This document shows positions 55,038-63,702 of a stretch of 64,000 nucleotides of DNA, one piece after another. A program made the translations under genes and the position numbers. The stretch comes from Chitinophaga polysaccharea. Its GTDB lineage: Bacteria > Bacteroidota > Bacteroidia > Chitinophagales > Chitinophagaceae. The stretch covers positions 608,001 to 672,000 of the forward strand of contig NZ_CABFVU010000002.1 of the NCBI RefSeq assembly GCF_902150045.1. Direction: 5' to 3'. Each line of letters begins with the position of its first letter. Positions within the stretch are counted from its first letter, which is position 1. The notes beneath the pieces are model-generated. The model saw only the letters and a list, made by a program, of their open reading frames with translations, did not search any database and was not told the DNA's origin.

Positions 55038-56045
55038 ATGGCTACTGAAAAAGAAATTGTGGTAAGCGGCATACGCCCTACCGGTTATTTGCATTTAGGC
55101 AATTATTTTGGCGCTATCCGTAATTATATCCGGATGCAGGACGAGTTTAACTGCTATTTTTTTGTGGCAGACTGGCATTCGCTGACCACCCATCCTGATC
55201 CGAAGGATCTTCCCGGGAATGTAATGCGGGTATTGGCGGAGAATATTGCATCAGGACTGGATCCTGAGAAAGTATCACTGTATGTACAGAGCGACATCCC
55301 TGAAATAGCGGAGCTGTACCTGCTTATGAATATGCTGGCCTATGTGGGCGAGCTGGAAAAGGTGCCTACCTTTAAAGATAAAGTGCGGCTGCAGCCGCAG
55401 AATGTGAACGCGGGGCTGCTTACTTATCCCGTGCTCATGAGCGTGGACATCCTGATCCAGCGTGCGGTAAAAGTGCCGGTGGGCAAGGACCAGGGGCAGC
55501 ACCTGGAAATGGCGCGTAACTTCGCCCAGCGGTTCAATCACCGTTATGGTGACCTGTTCCCTGAGCCGGAGGCATTCAATTATGGTGACAGCCTGGTACG
55601 TATCCCCAGTTTGGATGGCAATGGTAAAATGAGTAAAAGTGAGAATGAACTGGCTACCTTATACCTGGCAGATGAGGATGATAAGATCATCAACAAGATC
55701 AAAAAAGCTAAAACAGACAGCGGCTCCGGTGAGCCGGGCGCACCTATACCTGAAACGGTACAGAACCTGCTGGATCTGATGAAACTGGTGTCTGCCCCGG
55801 ATGCGCCGCCGTTCTATGAATCTGAATGGAATAATAAGGGCAATATCCGGTTCGGGGATCTGAAAAAGCAGTTGGGAGAAGATATGGTGAAATTTATATC
55901 GCCTATCCGGGAGCGGTCGAAAGAGCTGCAGCGTGATACCGACTACCTGAAGAAGATTATGAAAGCCGGTGCAGAAAAGGCCAGGGCGAATGCGGCACAA
56001 ACTTTGCAACAGGCGAAAAAACTAATTGGAATAAATTATTATTGA
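55038..56045 (+). CDS. trpS: Tryptophanyl-tRNA synthetase
   Basis: Charges tRNA-Trp. 335 residues from ATG 55038. HIGH-like motif in PTGYLHLGNYFGAI, KMSKS motif in DGNGKMSKSENE; VGKDQGQHLEMARNFAQRFN is the class Ic active-site region. Normal length for the bacterial enzyme. Confidence 0.97.
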   Translation: MATEKEIVVSGIRPTGYLHLGNYFGAIRNYIRMQDEFNCYFFVADWHSLTTHPDPKDLPGNVMRVLAENIASGLDPEKVSLYVQSDIPEIAELYLLMNMLAYVGELEKVPTFKDKVRLQPQNVNAGLLTYPVLMSVDILIQRAVKVPVGKDQGQHLEMARNFAQRFNHRYGDLFPEPEAFNYGDSLVRIPSLDGNGKMSKSENELATLYLADEDDKIINKIKKAKTDSGSGEPGAPIPETVQNLLDLMKLVSAPDAPPFYESEWNNKGNIRFGDLKKQLGEDMVKFISPIRERSKELQRDTDYLKKIMKAGAEKARANAAQTLQQAKKLIGINYY

Positions 56046-56093
56046 AAAAGTCGCCAACTGTAGCTATTTTCAGTATTAACCACTTCATATCGC

Positions 56094-56729
56094 ATGGCAA
56101 AACAGCATAAGATCAAACATATCGCCATCGCCGGCAATATCGGCGCCGGCAAAACCACGCTCACAGAAATGTTGTGCAGGCATTACAAATGGCATCCCCA
56201 GTATGAAGATGTAGAGCACAACCCTTACCTGAACGACTTTTATGAAGATATGCCCCGCTGGTCTTTCAACCTGCAGGTATATTTCCTGAACGGAAGGTTG
56301 AAACAGTTGCTGGAAGTGCAGAACGGGAAAGAAACGGTGATCCAGGACAGGACCATTTATGAAGATGCACATATTTTTGCGCCTAACCTTTATGAAATGG
56401 GGTTGATGACCAAACGTGATTTTGATAACTATTTCAATTTTTTTGAAACGCTGAAAAGCATGGTGAAGCCACCGGACCTGCTGATTTACCTGCAGGCATC
56501 CGTTCCCACGCTGGTAGCGCAGATACAGAAAAGGGGAAGGGAGTACGAGGAAAATATCCGCCTCGACTACCTGAAACGCCTGAACGAATATTACAATAAT
56601 TGGATTGAAAAGTATAACGAAGGACCATTACTGATCATTGATATTGATAAGAACAAATTCCCTGAGAGCGATGAGGACCTGGGAGAAATTATTTCGAGGA
56701 TCGATTCCCAGTTGTACGGTTTGTTCTGA
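56094..56729 (+). CDS. Deoxynucleoside kinase
   Basis: Salvage kinase of the dCK/dGK family. 211 residues: P-loop IAGNIGAGKTTLTEM, VIQDRTIYEDAHIFA with the catalytic/substrate Asp-Arg, DLLIYLQASVPTL, and RGREYEENIRLDYLKRL as lid. Substrate base cannot be told. The second dispersed repeat begins 8 bases after its stop. Confidence 0.92.
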   Translation: MAKQHKIKHIAIAGNIGAGKTTLTEMLCRHYKWHPQYEDVEHNPYLNDFYEDMPRWSFNLQVYFLNGRLKQLLEVQNGKETVIQDRTIYEDAHIFAPNLYEMGLMTKRDFDNYFNFFETLKSMVKPPDLLIYLQASVPTLVAQIQKRGREYEENIRLDYLKRLNEYYNNWIEKYNEGPLLIIDIDKNKFPESDEDLGEIISRIDSQLYGLF

Positions 56730-56736
56730 TGTGTGC

Positions 56737-56785
56737 GCGGATTTTTTCTGACTCAGGATTTTGATGATTACGATGATTTGATTTT
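56737..56785 (+). repeat. Dispersed repeat copy D
   Basis: GCGGATTTTTTCTGACTCAG, then GATTTTGATGATTACGATGA and TTTGATTTTT. Left edge of the accessory island that ends at the inverse copy 59905-59950. Confidence 0.85.
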
Positions 56786-56926
56786 TGGGGATTTGAATGT
56801 TTTTTTGTTTTTGAGTAGATGATTGGCGGGTTTTGTGAAATTATAGAAGGTTGTTTCTTTATCAGGGAAACAACCTTTTTTTATGGGATATGCTGAGAGT
56901 AAAAGAAAGCTATATAATCAATTTAA

Positions 56927-57028
56927 TCATGGTAGTCCATTTGGCACTGTAACTTCCTTTTTAGAAGTAAGCTCACGACGAATAGCATCTTTAAAATTCT
57001 GTTGCAGTAAAGTTAGCGCATCATCCAT
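56927..57028 (-). other. Short frame with a peptide repeated at 59.87 kb
   Basis: Minus-strand frame MDDALTLLQQNFKDAIRREL and SKKEVTVPNGLP, 33 residues. The stretch QQNFKDAIR recurs as QQDFKDAIRG in the sequence at 59854-59892, which matches 56967-57005 at 34 of 39 bases in the same orientation. Whether it is a gene, or debris of one, is unclear. Confidence 0.35.
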
Positions 57029-57189
57029 ACCCTCCAAAGAAGTACTTGTTGTTGCTTACTTTTTTCTAATTTCCCATCCTTTAATTTTTAAACAGGCGCT
57101 TAAACTTACCAGAGTATTGTCATTGTATATTGTAATATTCAGCTACTTTAAATAGCAGTAAAGAAGGAGTGGATTAGGACCTTCAATTT

Positions 57190-57430
57190 TGTTCCACTAA
57201 CACTGAGGTCATTAAACATAAGCATTGTGAAAACATATCTGATCGTTACCAATGAAGTTGCGTGCTACCTGGTACCATTTTACTTTCAGTTTTCTGCAGT
57301 GGTAGTCCGGATCCATGCATAACCTTTTTCACTTATCAAGTCGACTTCTCCAAATTGAAATATTCCAGGATAAAGATCATTGGCATTTGCAACAAAAGAC
57401 CCACCTAAGCAGTTTTAATTAGAAAAATGA
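57190..57430 (-). pseudogene. Gene debris, unknown
   Basis: Minus-strand pieces in two frames: LGGSFVANANDLYPGIFQFG and EVDLISEKGYAWIRTT, then after a shift YHCRKLKVKWYQVARNFIGN and DQICFHNAYV. No family recognised. Confidence 0.35.
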
Positions 57431-57552
57431 AGCAGATAAAAAATCCAATCACTCCCTTTGAATTCATAATATAACTTAGGTGTGTGATAATGCTTTGCGG
57501 ATATCATTAGTGTCTAGTCGTTGACTCTCATCTATTTCTATATTCGAAGCAT

Positions 57553-57930
57553 TCATGACAATAGGAGGTCGAAAATAGCTGAACTTAAGTCATAATTCGT
57601 ATCATTGAAATTATAAATCTGTGTAAAATAATTCGCTGTCACAAGACCATTTTCCGGGGCTGCAAATACAAAATGAACTGAATCTATTATTATATAGACA
57701 GTAAGTAGTAAATCATACCTTTTCCGTGAAGGTTGCCCATGCAGGAATGCAGACCATTTAACATCAGCTTGCTGCAATTTCAACAGATTATCTTTAAACT
57801 CTTCGGGAGCGTTCTCTGAGAATTTAAGGGATCTTTTGGTGATAGCTCATTATCCCCCAACGAGTTAACAGTCCTGGCTACCCAGCTTTTAAGTTGATTA
57901 GAGATAGCAGCATTAAGCATTGCCTTAAAG
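57553..57930 (-). pseudogene. Frameshifted small gene
   Basis: Minus strand: MLNAAISNQLKSWVARTVNS, then after a one-base shift near 57830 LKFSENAPEEFKDNLLKLQQ, ADVKWSAFLHGQPSRKRYDL and a C-terminus ending SAIFDLLLS. Helical, unknown. It follows the secreted partner gene and could be a decayed member of the same locus. Confidence 0.45.
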
Positions 57931-57957
57931 GATAAGTAAAGTATATTTCCAACTAAT

Positions 57958-58476
57958 CTACGGTATTGGTTTACTTATAGAAATGACTAAAGGCTTAAGA
58001 AAAAATAATGAATGTTGCGGATATTTATCAAAAGATAGTCCAGCATTAACAATGTCTGCAAACTCCCCAGAATTTATTCTCTCATTACAGTCAGTACTTA
58101 AATAATAAACCATTGGTACAAGGAATGAGTAAGTACCACTACTTTTTATGCTAGGAAACAGCTTTTCCCATTTTATGGATTCTAAAATCACAAGGTTATT
58201 TAATATATCGTTTTTAAGCTCTATGGGAAAATTTTTTGAGAATTGAATTTCTTTCTTTATAGCGATGTTTTTGTTTAATTTCCTATCAATTCTAATAATA
58301 AATGCGATAACAGAAGATTTGCAGGATTCTGCAACATCTCTGGGAATTCTGAAATTACGTATTGTTTTTTTAGCCAAAGTATCAAATTCTGCCTGATACA
58401 TTGTCTCTTTGTTTTGGGCAGTTACCATAATTCTACCAAAGCAAGATAATAAGATTAAGATGCAAAATGTTTTCAT
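57958..58476 (-). CDS. Small secreted protein, candidate immunity partner
   Basis: 172 residues with signal peptide (CILILLSCFGRIMVTAQ). Mature part contains RNFRIPRDVAESCKSSVIAF and FPIELKNDILNNLVILESIK. No family recognised. It starts 18 bases after the HExxH lipoprotein gene on the same strand, in the same arrangement as the pair at 7936/9417, hence a possible immunity role, inferred from layout. Confidence 0.6.
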   Translation of the reverse strand: MKTFCILILLSCFGRIMVTAQNKETMYQAEFDTLAKKTIRNFRIPRDVAESCKSSVIAFIIRIDRKLNKNIAIKKEIQFSKNFPIELKNDILNNLVILESIKWEKLFPSIKSSGTYSFLVPMVYYLSTDCNERINSGEFADIVNAGLSFDKYPQHSLFFLKPLVISISKPIP

Positions 58477-58494
58477 AAGAGTCTCCGATTATTA

Positions 58495-59655
58495 TTAATT
58501 ACATTTCGTCCCTAATGTACCAGTTTTATATTTCTTATTGGCTTCAATTATTGAGTTAATACCATGAACAGCTTCATGAAGGATTGTTGCGGCAATATAT
58601 TCTTTCGAGGCATTTTGAAGCTCACTGGTATTTAAGGTAATCCCTATTGCTCTGTATCCTCGTGAGGTACCCATATCTCTTGTATCTCCATCAACCCCCT
58701 GTTTTAATTTACCTTCTTCAATATCCAAATTTATGACATCCGTGCTTCCAAAAAGTTTATTAAGCATTTTACTAATTGTATTTTGCAATGTTTTAGATTG
58801 TATTTCTGAGAATATAGTTTTAAAACACGGTGTTGTTAATTTATTTGCAATATCAAAAACGCTGGTATGGGTACCACTCCCTCCGCCCCCTATAGGCATT
58901 GGATTATTAGGAGTAACCGGCCCGCCAGGCTTAGGCAGTACCGGCTCTGAAGGAAAAGGAATATTAGTACCAGGAGTACTTGGAGTACGCGGTCCGGGTG
59001 CGGTCACTTCCACTGGAGGGAGGTCAATTTCAAAGCCTGGACCATCATCATCAAGACCTCCTGGTTTTTTCTTTGGCTTCGGCGGATCTATGGGATCATC
59101 CACCATCAAAGCCCGTGATTTGTATTTCAGGTCACCAGTCACAAGGCCATCTTTAAAACGTCTGCCCCTGAGAGGAACGTTGTCAAATGGATCAAAAATA
59201 ATTATGTCACCAGTAAAATCCCCATTGGTCACAAATTGCCTCATGTTTTCATCTCCCTCCCGACCTTTTGCAGTCAGATATGCTTTAACCGGCCGTACTT
59301 CCTGAATAGCTCCTAAGACAATCCCATTTGAATCTTTTTGAAACAAAATGTCCCGGTAGCCGACTGGAAGATTATAACCGATTAATGGCACTTTTAAAAT
59401 GCTTGATTTATCTTGAAACTTAAAAAACTGGGCGTTTCCCCAATCCGGAATTCCAGGGTTAGGTCGTTGCTTTAGCACCGGTTGAATTCCTGATGGTCCT
59501 AACGAAAGCCAATTTTTCGCTTCTTTAACTGAAATATCGGTTGGTCGATTTTGGGCTAATTCAGAAGAATTTTTTTGGCAGCCGGATATAGCTAAAACCA
59601 ACAGAAGAAGTACAGGCATCGCCGACTTAAGGGGTCTCATAACAATCTTTAACAT
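58495..59655 (-). CDS. Lipoprotein with HExxH domain, toxin-like
   Basis: 386 residues, intact. Signal peptide with lipobox LAISGC (Cys 26). An N-terminal region of unknown fold (NPGIPDWGNAQFFKFQDKSS, LIGYNLPVGYRDILFQKDSN) extends to about residue 190. A Pro-rich stretch (about 190-255, with PPVEVTAPGPRTPSTPG) follows, and the linker PIGGGGS closes it. The C-terminal domain carries HEAVH at residues 360-364 in AATILHEAVHGINSII, a zinc-peptidase motif; only 22 residues follow it, and no clear third ligand is seen. Modular layout and the adjacent secreted partner suggest a polymorphic-toxin-like effector. A start at the internal ATG 59640 is also possible. Confidence 0.7.
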   Translation of the reverse strand: MLKIVMRPLKSAMPVLLLLVLAISGCQKNSSELAQNRPTDISVKEAKNWLSLGPSGIQPVLKQRPNPGIPDWGNAQFFKFQDKSSILKVPLIGYNLPVGYRDILFQKDSNGIVLGAIQEVRPVKAYLTAKGREGDENMRQFVTNGDFTGDIIIFDPFDNVPLRGRRFKDGLVTGDLKYKSRALMVDDPIDPPKPKKKPGGLDDDGPGFEIDLPPVEVTAPGPRTPSTPGTNIPFPSEPVLPKPGGPVTPNNPMPIGGGGSGTHTSVFDIANKLTTPCFKTIFSEIQSKTLQNTISKMLNKLFGSTDVINLDIEEGKLKQGVDGDTRDMGTSRGYRAIGITLNTSELQNASKEYIAATILHEAVHGINSIIEANKKYKTGTLGTKCN

Positions 59656-59853
59656 GTTACTAGGGGTGCGGGTTAATCATTAAAATTTAGTTCTCAAACA
59701 GACTTTCATGAAAGTACATGCTTCGGGTGAAATAAACAAAATAGATCACAAAATTCAATGATCTAGATAAGTACAAGATGTTTGAGATTTAGTTGCTATG
59801 AGATATAGAATCGGTGTACGTATGAAAACGTAGCCTCTTATTTATATATCCCT

Positions 59854-59892
59854 GCAAGCTAACCACGAATTGCATCTTTAAAATCCTGTTGC
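59854..59892. repeat. Direct repeat of 56967-57005
   Basis: 39 bases matching 56967-57005 at 34 positions, same orientation. With the dispersed repeats outside, it frames the accessory island between about 56.74 and 59.95 kb. Confidence 0.65.
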
Positions 59893-59904
59893 CATTCCCC
59901 AGTT

Positions 59905-59950
59905 AAATCAGCGTAATCATCATAATCCTGAGTCAGACAACATCCACGGT
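59905..59950 (-). repeat. Dispersed repeat copy E
   Basis: On the minus strand GTTGTCTGACTCAGGATTAT and GATGATTACGCTGATTTAAC. Inverse of copy D at 56737; right edge of the island. Confidence 0.85.
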
Positions 59951-60061
59951 GTTTATGTTTCATTAACACTTCTCTTATTTCAGCTGTTTATTTTTGTAGT
60001 CGCCGGTGAGATATTGTTAACCTGTTTGCCGGCTGATTTTATTGTTAAACCCAATTCCCTG

Positions 60062-60856
60062 ATGAAACAGTTATTGCTGACCTTTTTATTCACGTGGTGG
60101 ATATCGTTGCTGTATGCGCAATCTTTATTAACACCGGTAGGAAAGTATACCGGTAGCGGCAGTTACAGCCGTCATTTCCAGCAGTTGTTGTCTGCCTGGT
60201 CCAACCCGGCAGGATTATCGTGTTTGTCTTCTTTGTGTGCAGGTATTTATGCAGAGAACAGGTTTATGTTGAAGGATGCGTCTCTATATGTGGCGATGAT
60301 AGCTGTTCCTGTTCACAGAGGTGCATTCGGCGGCAGTATTGCACGGTTGGGTAATACTGCCTGGCATCAGCAGCGAATGAGCGGTGCCTATGGTATGCAG
60401 GTGGGAAAGAAGGCTGGTATCGGGTTGCAGTTCAATTATGAAACCATTAGTGTGCAGGGATTTGGGAGCACAGCGAAAATCAGCGTGGATGGGGGATTGC
60501 TCTGGCATATCAGTGAGCAGTGGCATGGAGGATTGCATGTGTACAAACCAGCCGATGCGGCTATTGTGTACAGCGGTGGCCTGGGATTTGAAGCATCGCG
60601 CGATTTCCTGCTGACCGGCGAAGTGATTGGCATGGGTACTTTTACAACCGTAAAGGCATCTGCCTATTACCGTATTATCCGGCAACTGGCCCTGGAAATA
60701 GGTGTTGCATCCGGCGCCGCTTACAATAATGCGGCGGTGATTTTATTTCTAAGGTCACTACGGATAGATATTGCTGCCGCGTTTCATCCGCAGCTTGGCA
60801 TTACACCCGCTACTTCCCTGGTATGGCAGCTTTCACCTTCGTCACCAACAGAATGA
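60062..60856 (+). CDS. Outer-membrane beta-barrel-like protein
   Basis: 264 residues from ATG 60062. Signal peptide (LLLTFLFTWWISLLYAQ), then amphipathic strands (GIGLQFNYETISVQGFGSTA, FLLTGEVIGMGTFTTVKASA) of a small barrel, in the manner of PorV/FadL-like proteins. Its end overlaps the most upstream possible start of the next gene. Function unknown. Confidence 0.65.
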   Translation: MKQLLLTFLFTWWISLLYAQSLLTPVGKYTGSGSYSRHFQQLLSAWSNPAGLSCLSSLCAGIYAENRFMLKDASLYVAMIAVPVHRGAFGGSIARLGNTAWHQQRMSGAYGMQVGKKAGIGLQFNYETISVQGFGSTAKISVDGGLLWHISEQWHGGLHVYKPADAAIVYSGGLGFEASRDFLLTGEVIGMGTFTTVKASAYYRIIRQLALEIGVASGAAYNNAAVILFLRSLRIDIAAAFHPQLGITPATSLVWQLSPSSPTE

Positions 60857-60927
60857 TGTGGAAAATCTTTACGCTGCGGGCGAGGCGGTTTTATATGTAC
60901 CCCGAAGTTATATCCGGTGTTATTGAT

Positions 60928-63003
60928 ATGGGCACTAACCGTTTGATGATGGGAGGCATTGCCACCTGTTTGTTATTGCTGCTGGCGGGTAGCGAAGCAT
61001 ACGCGCGTCAGCAGGAAGAAGTATTGTCTCCTGCTGCAGAGAATAACCTGGAACGGGAAACAGCTGGAACGGAAATGGTATCAGAGGATGATGCCCAGTG
61101 GCAAACGTTAAATGCCTTAGAGCGGCATAAGATCAGGTTGAACAGTGCAGATGAAGCAACGTTACAGTCGATCGGTTTGCTGACGCCTTTACAGATCAGT
61201 CGGTTTTTGCAGTACCGGGCTTTACTGGGAGATCTGCTGAGCATTTATGAATTACAGGCAGTGCCTGGGTTTGAGCCGGATGTGATCAGGCGTATACTTC
61301 CATATGTAGAGGTGGGCAATGACCTGGCTCCTCATTATACCCTGAAGGACTATGTGCGTAAAGGGGATCATTCATTGTTACTACGATATAGCCGTGCAGG
61401 GGAGAAAGCAAAAGGTTATATGCATACCGACAGTACTTTGCCTGCTTACAGGGGAAGCCCGGATAAAGTGTTTATGCGTTACCGTTATAGTTTCCCGCGA
61501 TACATGAGCTGGGGGATAGTAATGGAGAAAGATGCCGGAGAAGCTTTCTTTAAAGGTGCACAGAAACAGGGATTCGATTTTTACAGTGCACATATTTTTA
61601 TCCGGAACTATGGGAAGGTGAAAGCGTTTGCATTGGGCGACTATACCGTGAACATAGGTCAGGGATTACTGAACTGGCAGGGCCAGGCCTATGGTAAAGG
61701 AGCTGCTGTGATGCAGGTAAAGCGGGAAGGGGAAGTGTTGCGGCCATATACATCGGCAGGGGAATTTTATTTCTTCAGGGGAGCAGCTATTACGCTGGCG
61801 CAGCGGCGTTGGGAGCTGACAACCTTTGTTTCGCTTCGTAAACAGGATGCAGGCACGGATACTCTGATGGATGAGGTGACCGCAGCCAGTATCATCAGCA
61901 GCGGTTATCACCGTACGGTAACAGAAGCAGCCAAACGCGGACAGGTGCAACAGCTAAGCGTCGGTGGCAGTATCCGTTACCATGCTGCAAGATGGCAGCT
62001 GGGCGCGAATGTAACCAGTCATCATTTAAAGCCGGTCCTGCAAAAGAAACTGGCGCCGTATAACCAGTTTGATTTTAACGGCGGTGAGCTCACTGCCGCG
62101 AGTGTGGATTATTCCGGTACCTGGAGAAATGTACACTTATTCGGTGAGGCCGCTATGAGCAGTAACGGGAAGCCCGCTGTGGTGCAGGGCCTGCTGACAA
62201 GCGTGGCGCCAACGGCAGATGTGGCCATTGTGTACAGGTATTATGATAAAGCTTACCAATCATTGTACGCCAAAGGATTCGGCGATGGCTACCGGACTGC
62301 TAACGAACAGGGATTATATGCTGCGGTTGCATTGAAAATAACCCCACGATGGCAGATAGACGGATACGCGGATCTTTTTCATTTTCCCTGGCTGAAATAC
62401 CGGAGCAATGCGCCTTCTCACGGAAAAGACTTTTTCCTGCAGGGTAGCTATGTGCCAGGTAAGAAGATGGCCTTATTGCTGAGGTATAATTTCCGGCAAA
62501 GCGAAGAAAACCTGTTACTGCCCGGTAACCCCATAAAGGTACTGGCGGCTGTAACGGCTACGCGCCTACGTTTTCAATGGAGCCTGAAAATAAACAGGCA
62601 ACTGGATATCAAAACAAGGTTGGAATACAGTAATTACAGGCTGGAAGGAGATAAACAGCGGGGATGGATGATTTACCAGGATGCCAGTTACCGGTTTAAT
62701 CATTTGCCATTCACAATAAGCGGCAGGTTATCACGTTTTCAGACGAGTAGTTACAACAGCAGGATATATGCAACAGAAAGCAGTGTGCTATATGATAATG
62801 CAGTATCACAGTTGTATGGCGAAGGATGGCAGTATTACCTGAATATAAAGTGGAAGGGTAGCCGCCGGTTAACATGCTGGGGACGCTTCCACCAGGGTTT
62901 GTATCCGGGCCAAACCAGTACCGGCAGCGGTAATGATGTTATAAACGGAAACAGGAAAACAATGTTCCAGTTTCAGCTGCAGTATCTTATAGCCGGAAGA
63001 TGA
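60928..63003 (+). CDS. Helix-hairpin-helix outer-membrane barrel protein
   Basis: 691 residues from ATG 60928 (other in-frame starts lie at 60823 and 60946). Signal peptide (LMMGGIATCLLLLLAGSEAY). Residues 71-127 hold tandem helix-hairpin-helix motifs of the ComEA kind: LNSADEATLQSIGLLTPLQI and LQAVPGFEPDVIRRILPYV. From about residue 160 on, alternating strands such as VFMRYRYSFPRYMSWGIVME and KAFALGDYTVNIGQGLLNWQ suggest a large beta barrel. HhH motifs normally bind DNA backbone, so a periplasmic HhH attached to a barrel is odd. Substrate unknown. Confidence 0.75.
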   Translation: MGTNRLMMGGIATCLLLLLAGSEAYARQQEEVLSPAAENNLERETAGTEMVSEDDAQWQTLNALERHKIRLNSADEATLQSIGLLTPLQISRFLQYRALLGDLLSIYELQAVPGFEPDVIRRILPYVEVGNDLAPHYTLKDYVRKGDHSLLLRYSRAGEKAKGYMHTDSTLPAYRGSPDKVFMRYRYSFPRYMSWGIVMEKDAGEAFFKGAQKQGFDFYSAHIFIRNYGKVKAFALGDYTVNIGQGLLNWQGQAYGKGAAVMQVKREGEVLRPYTSAGEFYFFRGAAITLAQRRWELTTFVSLRKQDAGTDTLMDEVTAASIISSGYHRTVTEAAKRGQVQQLSVGGSIRYHAARWQLGANVTSHHLKPVLQKKLAPYNQFDFNGGELTAASVDYSGTWRNVHLFGEAAMSSNGKPAVVQGLLTSVAPTADVAIVYRYYDKAYQSLYAKGFGDGYRTANEQGLYAAVALKITPRWQIDGYADLFHFPWLKYRSNAPSHGKDFFLQGSYVPGKKMALLLRYNFRQSEENLLLPGNPIKVLAAVTATRLRFQWSLKINRQLDIKTRLEYSNYRLEGDKQRGWMIYQDASYRFNHLPFTISGRLSRFQTSSYNSRIYATESSVLYDNAVSQLYGEGWQYYLNIKWKGSRRLTCWGRFHQGLYPGQTSTGSGNDVINGNRKTMFQFQLQYLIAGR

Positions 63004-63702
63004 ATTTTTTTAACTTGCTTGTAAATTGATTATCAGTTCTTTGCGTAATAAAATTTATCAGCTGTTAAAATAATGTTAAGTAGATGTACCGTGATTTACT
63101 TTTTTTTTCTACCTTGTGGATATCAACCAAAATCTAAATTTGATTTGCTTTATGAGAAGGACTTATCTGCAAGATAATAAGGCTTGTGATTATGGCTGTA
63201 AACCCGCTACACAACGTTTGTCATGATTCAGATCAATAATAAATAAGACACAGAGAGAGCTAAGACTAAACTTTTACCAATTGCGATTAAGACGGGCACT
63301 TAACCATATTTCCTTTAATTATTAATGAGATTAACTGTTTACCAACAGTGAAAAGTACAACAAATTGCTGTGAGAGGACATAGATAGTCTGGCATAGACT
63401 TCTAAACCAATTGTACAACCAAAATCCGAACTGTATATGAAAAAGAACAATGCTGCTTTTACATAGTAATCCACCATTGTATTAACAGTATAAAGGATGC
63501 TTATTGGTTGCTGCGAACGCAGAACCGGTTTCATCTTAATCATGTCTTTGGAACATGAAAGGCCTCTTTATGCTGTTAAAGAATGGCATCATGATACAAC
63601 AATGCCCGGTGAATACACCGGTAGCAGCTCCTGGTGATATTTACCGGGTAAGCATTTATACGACCCAGTGTATTTCTTCTTCAACCAAAATCTGAAACTT
63701 TT
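63004..63702. other. Intergenic region with strong hairpin
   Basis: No supported gene. At 63601-63656 a long hairpin: CCCGGTGAATACACCGG pairs with CCTGGTGATATTTACCGGG, and the outer AATGC with GCATT; loop TAGCAGCT. It lies 47 bases before the SusC-like start and may be a leader structure. A smaller hairpin, GGTTGCTGCG / CGCAGAACC, is at 63506-63526. Confidence 0.6.

Noticed and set aside
56883..57155. A 90-residue plus-strand frame
   Set aside because: The repeated segment inside it makes more sense on the minus strand (QQNFKDAIR), so the plus frame is likely a shadow.
63331..63543. A 70-residue minus-strand frame before the SusC-like gene
   Set aside because: It overlaps hairpins and has no signal or family features.
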